A DNA stretch of 11,615 nucleotides from 40-80 sp964503665 (GCA_964503665.1 CAZDAR010000070.1:1-11615), one strand, 5' to 3'; positions 1-6,413 are shown, counted from the stretch's first letter. A program made the numbers and translations. Notes: generated from the sequence alone by a model not told the origin.

Positions 1-52
1 GAATACATGCCTGTCACGCATGGGGTCGCGGGTTCGAGTCCCGTCCAGACCG
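1..52 (+). tRNA. tRNA-Asp (anticodon GTC), 3' part; 5' end outside window
   Basis: The cloverleaf can be followed from the anticodon arm onward. The anticodon stem CATGC (6-10) pairs with GCATG (18-22) around the loop CTGTCAC, which places anticodon GTC at 13-15. The T arm is GCGGG (28-32) with CCCGT (40-44) around TTCGAGT. The 3' acceptor strand CCAGACC (45-51) is followed by discriminator G52. No CCA is encoded, as is common in Bacteroidetes. The D arm and 5' acceptor strand lie left of the window. The tRNA reads toward the mobile region, so its 3' end is a natural attachment site for the integrase at 6414-7613. No second copy of the 3' end was seen in the window. Confidence 0.93.
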
Positions 53-88
53 CTAGAAACCCTTATTTATAAGTGTTTCAGCAAAATT

Positions 89-114
89 AAGCCTCCTTTT
101 AGGGGGCTTTTTTT
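89..114 (+). terminator. Rho-independent terminator behind tRNA-Asp
   Basis: The arms AAGCCTCC (89-96) and GGGGGCTT (102-109) form an 8-bp stem with one T-G wobble and a 5-nt loop. An unbroken T run to 114 follows on the plus strand. This fits the end of the tRNA transcript. Confidence 0.85.
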
Positions 115-240
115 ATGGGGTAAAGTTTGGGGAAACCTTAGTATTTATATGGATTTTAGAAACAAGTATATCTCATTTCAGGTCATAAACTTAGAAATCC
201 CTAAAACCTCCAAATCCGTTGAATCCGTGATATTATCAAC

Positions 241-272
241 CCGAAAATAACCCCTGTGGGTTTTACGGGGGT
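241..272 (-). terminator. Terminator-like hairpin at the end of the CBASS operon
   Basis: ACCCCTGT (250-257) pairs with ACGGGGGT (265-272) around a 7-nt loop, giving 8 bp with one T-G wobble. Read on the minus strand, the hairpin is followed by TATTTTCGG, a short T-rich tract. It lies about 20 nt beyond the stop of the last small minus-strand frame (294-431), where the operon transcript would be expected to end. The T tract is imperfect. The rest of 115-240 shows no gene. Confidence 0.6.
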
Positions 273-293
273 GAAAATTGATTAAAGAAACAG

Positions 294-431
294 TTACTTT
301 TTCTTCGGGTTGGTACTCTTAGAAGGTTTTAGAGATGGAGTATTGCCAGGAGTACTTTTGTTATCTCGTTGTCTTCGGTCTGGCTTTCCTGTGGAATCAG
401 CAATTCTTTTTGGACCTGGTTTTAATGGCAT
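294..431 (-). CDS. 45-residue basic, proline-rich small protein (hypothetical)
   Basis: This short open frame begins MPLKPGPKRIADSTGKPDRR and ends in PKKK. It has 13 Lys/Arg against 3 Asp, 8 Pro, and no aromatic, His or Cys residues. Such a chain is probably disordered and could bind nucleic acid or another protein. It starts 49 nt after the DUF3644 gene in the same direction and stops just before a terminator-like hairpin, so it sits as the last cistron of the CBASS operon. No clear ribosome-binding site precedes the ATG, but weak sites are normal in this group. I do not recognise a family. The composition is non-random enough to favour a real gene, but homologue conservation would be needed for certainty. 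Confidence 0.45.
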   Translation of the reverse strand: MPLKPGPKRIADSTGKPDRRQRDNKSTPGNTPSLKPSKSTNPKKK

Positions 432-480
432 AGTAATTTGATTATTAATTAATAAATTTATTTTATTGGATACAAGTTAA

Positions 481-1461
481 TTATATTTTTTGATAATGAT
501 TGTCCAAAACCTGCCAAACATTTGAACTGTAGAAAGGTTTTTCTTGTGATTTACTCGATTTTGGGTCAAGTTTTCTAATGTAACATAGTTTATCGTTCTC
601 CTTTATCAACTTCATTTTTGCATGAAATTCTTTGTTTAGTTTGTAGTCTGAATATCTCTTTTTTGCGTTGTCCAAAACATCTTTATATTCTAAAGGAAAC
701 TTCTTTCTAATGTCCTCCTCTGACAAGGCTATCGCTACTCCGTTTGCATCGTATTTTATTGGTAATCCATCTTCGAAAGTGTTTGACTTCTTAAATTGAA
801 TATCAATTGCGATCGCTACATCGTACTCAACATCATTGTTGTCCGATTCGTTTACTTTTGACTTGACGAAATCCAAGTATTTAGCGATTTCATCGGTTAT
901 TACGGATTCTGCCGACACTTTACTATCTACATAGGCTAATGGCATTAAATAAAAATTGTATTTCGTTAAATCTATTTCTAACTCCCAATTCTTCACGATG
1001 CTCATGTAATTCTTTATACAGGCAAACCCTAACTCTTGTAATTCCTTGGAAATGCTCTTTTCGTTGTGAAAATGAATTGCATTATCTCGTAGCTCAATAA
1101 TTGATTCAATGCTTTTAAGTAGGTTAGAATTGACTTTCTTTCCGACTTTATCCAATCTATTAACTGCCTCGAAAAGACCAATTGTCATTGGGTTCCCTGC
1201 TCTGTTCGTCTTGGGTTTAGTCCTCGTTGAATTCTCCCCGTTCTTTTTCTTCACAAATTCCATCTCATACAATGCATTCATGTTGTACTTAGATAGCTTC
1301 AAAAGTTGAGCCTTAAAAAGTAATTCCCAAGAATTTACTGCAAGAATTGCAAAGGTTTCTTCCCGATAGTTAAAATCGGGTTTATTGTAAATCTCTATGG
1401 CTGAAAGCATCGAGTTTATAGACTTATCCAGTAGACTGCGGTAGGTTTTGTTTGTTTTCAT
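481..1461 (-). CDS. DUF3644-like HEPN domain protein
   Basis: This 326-residue protein has no signal peptide or membrane segment. The N-terminal helical half (about 1-165) resembles the DUF3644 family: an early SWELLFKAQLLKL helix (about 44-56), then IIELRDNAIHFHN. In the latter, Arg125 and His130 form an Rx4H motif, the active-site signature of HEPN ribonucleases. The C-terminal half (about 170-326) is charged and not recognised. HEPN proteins of this kind are often toxins or abortive-infection effectors that cut RNA; that role is inferred here. It starts 23 nt after the membrane-linked HEPN-like gene on the same strand, so it is probably co-transcribed with the CBASS genes. No antitoxin such as a MNT-type nucleotidyltransferase partner is adjacent, so control could come from the CBASS system or from its membrane neighbour. 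The family assignment is from pattern recognition, not a search. Confidence 0.7.
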   Translation of the reverse strand: MKTNKTYRSLLDKSINSMLSAIEIYNKPDFNYREETFAILAVNSWELLFKAQLLKLSKYNMNALYEMEFVKKKNGENSTRTKPKTNRAGNPMTIGLFEAVNRLDKVGKKVNSNLLKSIESIIELRDNAIHFHNEKSISKELQELGFACIKNYMSIVKNWELEIDLTKYNFYLMPLAYVDSKVSAESVITDEIAKYLDFVKSKVNESDNNDVEYDVAIAIDIQFKKSNTFEDGLPIKYDANGVAIALSEEDIRKKFPLEYKDVLDNAKKRYSDYKLNKEFHAKMKLIKENDKLCYIRKLDPKSSKSQEKPFYSSNVWQVLDNHYQKI

Positions 1462-1484
1462 GAAAAAATAATGTGAGAAGTTTT

Positions 1485-2063
1485 TTACTTTAATGAATAA
1501 ATAATATCAATGCCAGCAAATAGACATAGACCAATTTCAAAAGAGTGCTTTTGAGGGGCTAGGGTATGACTTTCTTCATTCCGAATTTCCTTCAATTTCA
1601 TTCCATTTTCATATTGTCGATTTGTTATCCATTTACATTCTTTCGCGTGTTCCAATAAATTATGCAACATCTTCGGTTTTTTGAAATTGAAATCGTCTGC
1701 CACCTTTTCCTTTAGTTTGCATTCCACAATTTTTGCTAAATCCTTAACGGCTTTTGTTCCTTCACCATCATTCACTCTCTTAATGACGGATTCTAATTCC
1801 AAATGCAAATCTGTTTCCCAATTATCTATTCTTGATTTTAAAGTTTGAAGTTCATCAATTATATCAGGAGTTACTTTTCCTTCTTCTTTTAGAAATTTTT
1901 CAAGGAGTTCAAAATAACCTCTTCTAATATTTTCATTTTCTTTCCTATACTTTCTAATCAATTCACTCTTATAATTAGACTTTTTTCTTTCATCCCAGAG
2001 AAGAATTAATGCCAAAATCGAAATAATGGATAGATGTATAATAATTATATTTTTTGTTTTCAT
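1485..2063 (-). CDS. Membrane-anchored HEPN-like protein, CBASS operon gene 4
   Basis: This 192-residue protein has one N-terminal hydrophobic segment (about residues 5-23) followed at once by DERKK, which suggests an inner-membrane anchor with the body in the cytoplasm. Residues about 28-115 are highly charged and helical, probably coiled-coil. The C-terminal part (about 125-192) has the motif EIRNEESHTL, in which Arg161 and His166 make an Rx4H arrangement as in HEPN/DUF4145-like proteins. The ATG lies one base after the stop of the E2-like gene, so translation is almost certainly coupled. That spacing makes it part of the CBASS operon rather than a passenger. It could be a second effector at the membrane, or a partner of the DUF3644 protein encoded 23 nt downstream, which also carries Rx4H. 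No exact family is recognised; the HEPN call rests on one motif in a helical context. Confidence 0.65.
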   Translation of the reverse strand: MKTKNIIIIHLSIISILALILLWDERKKSNYKSELIRKYRKENENIRRGYFELLEKFLKEEGKVTPDIIDELQTLKSRIDNWETDLHLELESVIKRVNDGEGTKAVKDLAKIVECKLKEKVADDFNFKKPKMLHNLLEHAKECKWITNRQYENGMKLKEIRNEESHTLAPQKHSFEIGLCLFAGIDIIYSLK

Positions 2064-2064
2064 G

Positions 2065-2505
2065 TTACGCTACTTTTTTTTCAAAATCATGTTCTGTTCC
2101 ACCCCCAAACCAATTTCCTGTAATTAGCCATATTTCGTAAAAATAAAGCCATTCACTTGCCCAAGGAATAATTGTATCTACTAATAATTTACCTTTATTC
2201 CACTCCTTCCCATCTGGAAAATACAGACATAATTTTTGTTTTGGAGTTGAATATACATGAGGTAGGAGAGTCTTCCCTGGATATCTTTCTAATTTTACTG
2301 GTTCAATTACAAATACCTCCACTTTTCCTTTTTCTAGTTTTATTTTAATGGAATATAATTTACTTAATGGGGTAGGTCTTAATTGACCCACCCAAATAAG
2401 TGACTTATTGGCACTCCGTTTAATTGTACTATCAGGAAATAAATGCTTTATAGTTAACTCCTGAACGACTAAAGAAATCTCCTTTATACTTCTGTTATCT
2501 CTCAT
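2065..2505 (-). CDS. Stand-alone E2-like conjugating enzyme of CBASS
   Basis: This 146-residue protein matches the prokaryotic E2 (ubiquitin-conjugating-like) proteins found in CBASS. The core reads LPHVYS, then KLCLYFPDGKEW, then a hydrophobic stretch with IIPWASEWLYFYEIW and GNWFGGGTEH. Cys93 in KLCLYF is the only cysteine in the protein and fits the catalytic E2 cysteine; His83 lies ten residues before it. No E1 domain and no JAB/Cap3 protease gene are present nearby, so this is the single-E2 arrangement. In a studied single-E2 system from Serratia marcescens, E2 processes the cyclase C-terminus and joins cyclase molecules together, which activates synthesis; the same role is inferred here. 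The gene overlaps the CD-NTase gene by 11 bp and is followed after one base by the membrane-linked HEPN-like gene. Confidence 0.87.
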   Translation of the reverse strand: MRDNRSIKEISLVVQELTIKHLFPDSTIKRSANKSLIWVGQLRPTPLSKLYSIKIKLEKGKVEVFVIEPVKLERYPGKTLLPHVYSTPKQKLCLYFPDGKEWNKGKLLVDTIIPWASEWLYFYEIWLITGNWFGGGTEHDFEKKVA

Positions 2506-3730
2506 TGCCGTGAAAAGTGTGATTTGTAACTTTTTTACTATTTTCCAATGTTAACGAGCTTCCAAGCAGTCCTGTTCCTATTTCCATTCTTATATTTCCA
2601 TTCTCACGATTTAATCTCGAATCGTTACCAATTGCAGAAAAAGTTTTTCTTACTATTTCTTCCCCGAAACCTTTGCTAAGTGATTCATTTATCCAAGATA
2701 TTTCTTTGTTGCTTTCGAATAATTCTCTGAAATAAGATCTTGCATCATTTAACCATTTGAAAAACTCTGCTTCGCGATTTGGGAATGTTTCCCATTTATC
2801 GGCAAAATTCTCTCTCAAATCGACAGGATTTTCAATTATTGCCACTCGTTTTCCATTTTTATTTTCGTATTTAATATGACTAGCCATGCCATTTAATATA
2901 CTAACTATAGCTTCATGTAAATTATCTTCATTGTTATATGACTTTGCAGCTAAGGTGGTCAATATTATAGAAATTGGTTTGTCATCACTGTTTTTACAGG
3001 TTTCATCACGATGTCTTTTTAGAAGTTGAATTGCTCGTTGCAAAGGTGTTTTAACCTTATAATCAGGAACATCATCAATTTTGACTTTAGACTCAAGTGA
3101 AAAGAGTTTTCTACTTTCATTAAGTCTAACCAGCATCTGTTCCTTGAACCATGCTTGATAACCTTTAGGGTTAGATTTTACCCAATCATCTGAAATTTCA
3201 TTAAAACTTTCAAGTTCTTTATCGGTTATGCTAATCGCTGTTTTACCTAGATCAAGACCTTTTCTTTCAAAAAACATTCTACTATTGTCGTCGGGAATTG
3301 CTGGAAGAATATCAAGATGGAGTTGTGTTTTTTCTGCATATTCAATTGTCCAACATCTTCTACCTCCTTCCATATCCTTCAACATCGATTTATAGATTCC
3401 TGATTTCAACCGATTCCCAATTAAATTCTTAAGATGTTCTTGTGAAAATATTTTGGTGTTACCCAATTTTAATTCACAAACTAAATCAATGTCAAATTCA
3501 TCCTTATCAGTAATTGGTTTTACCATTGTCCCCAAGCCAAAAGAACCTTGTGGATAAAGTTCTGGGCTGTAAATTCCAATGTTAGGGTCTTGCCCCAAAT
3601 AGTTAGCCATTGCCTGATATTTAGAAACGGCATCTTCATACTGAGTTGTCGAAATGTCAAGTATTTCTGCCATTTTAGTGAGTATTTTGTTAATCTCTCC
3701 TTGTCTCATATTTTGTACGTATTTGTTCAT
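2495..3730 (-). CDS. CBASS CD-NTase (cyclic oligonucleotide synthase)
   Basis: This 411-residue protein has the DNA polymerase beta-like nucleotidyltransferase core of cGAS/DncV-like enzymes. The activation motif is PQGSFGLGT (Gly62-Ser63), the metal-binding pair is Asp80 and Asp82 in DEFDIDLV, and the third carboxylate is Asp140 in LHLDILP. All three are intact, so the enzyme should make a cyclic di- or trinucleotide second messenger from NTPs on phage infection. A conserved-looking helical region (LQRAIQLLKRHRDE) follows, and the clade is most like CdnG or CdnD, which I cannot decide by eye. The product therefore cannot be named. The C-terminus ends HTFHGNER; Gly408 is a candidate point for processing and conjugation by the E2. 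The start ATG is 4 nt after the cap5 stop, with AAAAGG immediately before it, and the 3' end overlaps the E2 gene. Confidence 0.92.
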   Translation of the reverse strand: MNKYVQNMRQGEINKILTKMAEILDISTTQYEDAVSKYQAMANYLGQDPNIGIYSPELYPQGSFGLGTMVKPITDKDEFDIDLVCELKLGNTKIFSQEHLKNLIGNRLKSGIYKSMLKDMEGGRRCWTIEYAEKTQLHLDILPAIPDDNSRMFFERKGLDLGKTAISITDKELESFNEISDDWVKSNPKGYQAWFKEQMLVRLNESRKLFSLESKVKIDDVPDYKVKTPLQRAIQLLKRHRDETCKNSDDKPISIILTTLAAKSYNNEDNLHEAIVSILNGMASHIKYENKNGKRVAIIENPVDLRENFADKWETFPNREAEFFKWLNDARSYFRELFESNKEISWINESLSKGFGEEIVRKTFSAIGNDSRLNRENGNIRMEIGTGLLGSSLTLENSKKVTNHTFHGNER

Positions 3731-3734
3731 CCTT

Positions 3735-4886
3735 TTAATCTCTTTTTATTGTTAATGCTTTTTTGTATCCATCCCTTTCATCATAAATTTCCATTGCTAA
3801 GTCAGCTTTTGGCATCCAAACTCTACCGAATTCAACACTTGCAGAATTTGGCATACATGGAAATAATTTAAGCATAGCATCATGCCCATGTACTTCTTTA
3901 ATTCGATTCAGAGTTTTCCTTACGACAACTCTAAATTCTTGAAGAATTTCAGGGGAGGTTAAAAAATTATTGTGAGGATTCTTGATTGTTAGTTCCCAGA
4001 TTGAAACTTCCTCCTCGCAAGTCTTTTCGATTCTGTTATTATCAATATTTGCACTAAGACTTATTTTTAGTACAGGTGCTTTATTTAAGCTTTTTGGCTC
4101 ATTAACAATAAAACCACTAAATTGATTGATTTTCTTCTGCCATTCCCATGTGTCGGGTTCTCTATGTTTTTGATAGACATCAACCGCATAAAGATCAGGT
4201 ATTAAAGTACCTAATTTGATTAATAACGGTTGAGGAGCAAGGGCAAATAGTGAAAAGTGATTATTCCCATTTCCCCCAAAGTGTTTAACTAATAATTTTT
4301 CGAAATTGTCAACTAAGCTTTTCTCTTCATACATCCAATATAATTCTTCATTGTCTTGTATCGAGCCATTCTTAATCCCTAAATCAATCGGATTTGTAAT
4401 TGGATATAGGCTACAATCTGCAAGCATTTTGCGAACTAATTGCAAATCTATGGTTGGTTCGAACTTTCCAATTCTTGAGCTGTAAAGAACTATATGTGTT
4501 TTTACATTGTCTTTAATCTCAGTTAAATTTAGAATCCGATTTTCATGATCTTTTTTCATTTTTATTAAAAGATCGGCAGGATGACCATGTATATCTTCTT
4601 TATCAATGCGTCTGTGACATTCATCACACATTAACATTAGATTGGAGAAATCCTTTTCAAGTTTTGGTGAAAGAACTGAGTCAAATCGTGCTCCCCCCTC
4701 TGCAAAAGCATATATGTGTGCTATGTAAGATTTATTTAAATCTTTGCTAGTAAGCTCATCTATATTTAACTTTTTGTTACATCCGTTGTATTGACAACGC
4801 CCCCCGGCATTTGTCCATAATTTTAATCTCAATTTAAAATCTAGGCTTGGTCTAGGTCTTTTTTTTGTTTTTGTAATAGTAGTCAT
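3735..4886 (-). CDS. cap5: HNH-SAVED effector endonuclease (Cap5)
   Basis: This 383-residue protein is a two-domain CBASS effector. The N-terminal HNH nuclease (about 20-120) has zinc cysteines Cys31, Cys36, Cys87 and Cys90 and the HNH residues His57 (IAHIYA), Asn82 (SNLMLMC) and His91 (CHRRID). The C-terminal SAVED domain (about 130-375) shows LFALAPQPLLIKLGTL, DVYQKHREPDTWEW and the closing SASVEFGRVWMPKADL segment. In studied Cap5 proteins, the SAVED domain binds the cyclic nucleotide made by the partner CD-NTase, the protein oligomerises, and the HNH domain degrades double-stranded DNA, killing the infected cell. All expected catalytic residues are present. It is the first gene of the operon, 4 nt before the CD-NTase. 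The start has no in-frame alternative upstream, because a stop lies five codons before it. Confidence 0.93.
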   Translation of the reverse strand: MTTITKTKKRPRPSLDFKLRLKLWTNAGGRCQYNGCNKKLNIDELTSKDLNKSYIAHIYAFAEGGARFDSVLSPKLEKDFSNLMLMCDECHRRIDKEDIHGHPADLLIKMKKDHENRILNLTEIKDNVKTHIVLYSSRIGKFEPTIDLQLVRKMLADCSLYPITNPIDLGIKNGSIQDNEELYWMYEEKSLVDNFEKLLVKHFGGNGNNHFSLFALAPQPLLIKLGTLIPDLYAVDVYQKHREPDTWEWQKKINQFSGFIVNEPKSLNKAPVLKISLSANIDNNRIEKTCEEEVSIWELTIKNPHNNFLTSPEILQEFRVVVRKTLNRIKEVHGHDAMLKLFPCMPNSASVEFGRVWMPKADLAMEIYDERDGYKKALTIKRD

Positions 4887-4902
4887 TTTGATAAATAATC
4901 AT
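4852..4902 (-). other. Possible leader peptide (16 codons) overlapping the cap5 start
   Basis: The best Shine-Dalgarno sequence in the operon leader, AAGGAG (4917-4912), is 9 nt before an ATG at 4902, not before the cap5 ATG at 4886, which is about 25 nt away. From 4902 the frame reads MIIYQNDYYYKNKKKT and stops at 4852, inside cap5 in another frame. It could modulate cap5 translation by coupling or competition. Such short frames also occur by chance in A+T-rich DNA, so this is only a candidate. Confidence 0.25.
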
Positions 4903-4948
4903 TTTTTATTGCTCCTTACTGAGGCTTCAGGATTCCAGTATAATTAGG

Positions 4949-4980
4949 TTGTGCTAATTCATTTTTTTTATCTAAGTTTG
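4949..4980 (+). promoter_or_regulatory. Bacteroidetes-type promoter-like sequence, plus strand
   Basis: TAAGTTTG at 4973-4980 matches the Bacteroidetes -7 consensus TAnnTTTG exactly. A TTG at 4949-4951 lies 21 nt upstream, slightly far for the -33 element. It points away from cap5 into the intergenic hairpins, where no protein-coding frame is seen. If active it would make a short RNA. No convincing minus-strand promoter for cap5 was found in 4887-5105. Confidence 0.3.
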
Positions 4981-5002
4981 CCCAACAAAAAAAGGAATAC
5001 AG

Positions 5003-5027
5003 AACAGGGTGCATTAGCCCCGTTTTT
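5003..5027 (+). terminator. Terminator-like hairpin in the cap5-fic intergenic region
   Basis: AACAGGG (5003-5009) pairs with CCCCGTT (5018-5024), with one A-C mismatch, around an 8-nt loop. The T run at 5023-5027 follows on the plus strand. No plus-strand gene precedes it, apart from the possible short transcript from the promoter-like sequence at 4949-4980. On the minus strand an A run precedes it and no good T run follows. Confidence 0.4.
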
Positions 5028-5063
5028 AAATTGTCTCGAAACAAGAAAATATTCCAAATAATG

Positions 5064-5100
5064 AACGAGTAATGTTACCAGCATTACTCGTTTCGTTTTT
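5064..5100. terminator. Strong hairpin just after the fic stop
   Basis: AACGAGTAATG (5064-5074) and CATTACTCGTT (5082-5092) form a perfect 11-bp stem with a 7-nt loop. The T-rich tract TTTCGTTTTT is on the plus-strand side, while on the minus strand the sequence after the stem is only moderately T-rich. The hairpin starts 13 nt beyond the fic stop codon, so the likeliest role is to end or protect the fic transcript. It may also act as a plus-strand terminator. Confidence 0.6.
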
Positions 5101-5105
5101 CATGC

Positions 5106-6236
5106 CTATTCTGTTTTAATATCGGTTAGTAAATTCATATATTTCTTAAAAATGTATTCTCTATTTCTTTGATTTCCTGTTTTTTCAACCAAAATTCCAA
5201 CTTTGACAAAGTTGCTTAATAGTGAATTCGCAGTTGCAGGAGTCACTTCTAATTCTTCTACTACCATTTTCGATTTCAATCTCGGTCGTGCAAAAATTAA
5301 ACGCACTAATTCGTGTGCATTATTAGCTTTGCCTCCATACAATTCATCAATCTTTTCCATGCTTTCCTTCATTAAATCATGGACTTTTTCAATTATGTTA
5401 ATAGTGCTTTTAGCAGATTCTTTAATTGCTACTAGAAAAAACTTAACCCAATGTTTCAAATCATTGTTTGTTCTCACTAAATCAAGATTATTATAATACA
5501 AACTTCGTTGGTCTGCAAGAAAAGTCGAGACATAGAGAGGATATTCTAAAATTTGCTTATTTAATAGATACATCGGAATCAACAATCGCCCAACTCGCCC
5601 ATTACCATCATCGAAAGGGTGTATTGTTTCAAACTGATAATGTGCAATTGCAATTTTTATCAAATCAGGAACTTCAGAGGATTCATTATTCAAAAAGTCA
5701 AAAAGATCGGACATGAGACTTTTAACTTCTTTTACAGGTGCAGGGATAAATCTAGCATCATATTTTGAAGCACCTCCAATCCAATTTTGTACTGTTTTGT
5801 ACTTAGACTTCTGACCTTTCTCCTTGCCAATTATTTTCGCGTGAGTTTCAAGCAGAAGCTTTTCATTTAATCCATTTTTTTTTCCTATGTCTTTAAACGC
5901 TAGATGCGCAGCTTGAACATAATTCATTACAGCCTCTGTCTTTGGGTCATCAAAATCATCAACGCCTCCCATTACATCTTCCAATTCGGTCATCGTGCCT
6001 TCTATTTCGTTCGATTTTACCGCCTCACGAAAAATTGCGCTCGAATAAAATAACATTGAATCAGGTAGGAATTTAGTCATGGAATTCAAAACACCAAGAT
6101 GATAACTTGCTTTAGAAAGAAGTAAATTTATTGTCGTATCTTGCCATGTCCAATCAATATTGATTTTTGAAGGGACTAGACATTTTGCATTGTCTACTAA
6201 GATATATTCGCCTGATTTATATTCGTTAAAATCCAT
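5106..6236 (-). CDS. fic: Class II Fic protein (likely AMP transferase)
   Basis: This 376-residue protein has a Fic_N-type N-terminal helical domain, the Fic core and a C-terminal winged helix. The active-site loop reads HPFDDGNGRVGR, with catalytic His206, metal-binding Asp210 and Arg214 matching the HPFxDGNGR consensus. The inhibitory helix motif (S/T)xxxE(G/N) is present before the core as SNEIEG, with Ser75, Glu79 and Gly80, which defines class II Fic proteins that hold themselves inactive. Residues about 305-370 form a winged helix (MVVEELEVTPATANSLLSNF), which may bind DNA or a target. Such enzymes usually transfer AMP from ATP to protein hydroxyls; the target is unknown. It faces away from the integrase and is followed by a strong hairpin, so it looks like an independent unit. 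It may be accessory cargo or a toxin-like stress regulator. Confidence 0.92.
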   Translation of the reverse strand: MDFNEYKSGEYILVDNAKCLVPSKINIDWTWQDTTINLLLSKASYHLGVLNSMTKFLPDSMLFYSSAIFREAVKSNEIEGTMTELEDVMGGVDDFDDPKTEAVMNYVQAAHLAFKDIGKKNGLNEKLLLETHAKIIGKEKGQKSKYKTVQNWIGGASKYDARFIPAPVKEVKSLMSDLFDFLNNESSEVPDLIKIAIAHYQFETIHPFDDGNGRVGRLLIPMYLLNKQILEYPLYVSTFLADQRSLYYNNLDLVRTNNDLKHWVKFFLVAIKESAKSTINIIEKVHDLMKESMEKIDELYGGKANNAHELVRLIFARPRLKSKMVVEELEVTPATANSLLSNFVKVGILVEKTGNQRNREYIFKKYMNLLTDIKTE

Positions 6237-6390
6237 ATTGTAAAGTTATCATTTTTATTTCAATAATAGCCATTAAATTAAAATAAAGATATCAACAAGA
6301 CGTAATTGTTTAAAATAGGTTGCTTCATTATATTATTTTTATATGATTTATTTCTTGTTTTATCATTGTTATTAATTCTATGCCATCGAT

Positions 6391-6410
6391 ATTCGTCCTA
6401 TAAAACGAAT
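6391..6410. repeat. Short inverted repeat just before the integrase start
   Basis: ATTCGT (6391-6396) and ACGAAT (6405-6410) are perfect 6-nt inverted arms separated by CCTATAAA, ending 3 nt before the integrase ATG. It could be an operator for a regulator such as the XRE-type protein encoded at 7617-7850, or a small hairpin that controls translation. With only 6-nt arms, chance is possible. Confidence 0.3.
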
Positions 6411-6413
6411 AAC

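Noticed and set aside
20..250. 76-codon plus-strand frame starting inside the tRNA
   Set aside because: It begins in the tRNA-Asp sequence, crosses its terminator and shows no family resemblance; a chance frame.
1109..1309. Plus-strand frame within the DUF3644 gene
   Set aside because: Antisense shadow of a well-supported gene.
2065..2505. Full type II CBASS with E1-E2 fusion (Cap2) and JAB protease (Cap3)
   Set aside because: The E2-like protein is only 146 residues, with no E1 adenylation domain, and no JAB motif is encoded anywhere in the window.
3548..3871. Plus-strand frame across the CD-NTase/Cap5 boundary
   Set aside because: Antisense shadow crossing two real genes; no independent support.
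5203..5716. Two plus-strand frames opposite fic
   Set aside because: Antisense shadows; the Fic motif is on the minus strand.
6306..6413. Longer integrase starting at TTG 6306
   Set aside because: The added 36 residues are a hydrophobic stretch not found in tyrosine recombinases; the ATG at 6414 gives the expected N-terminus.
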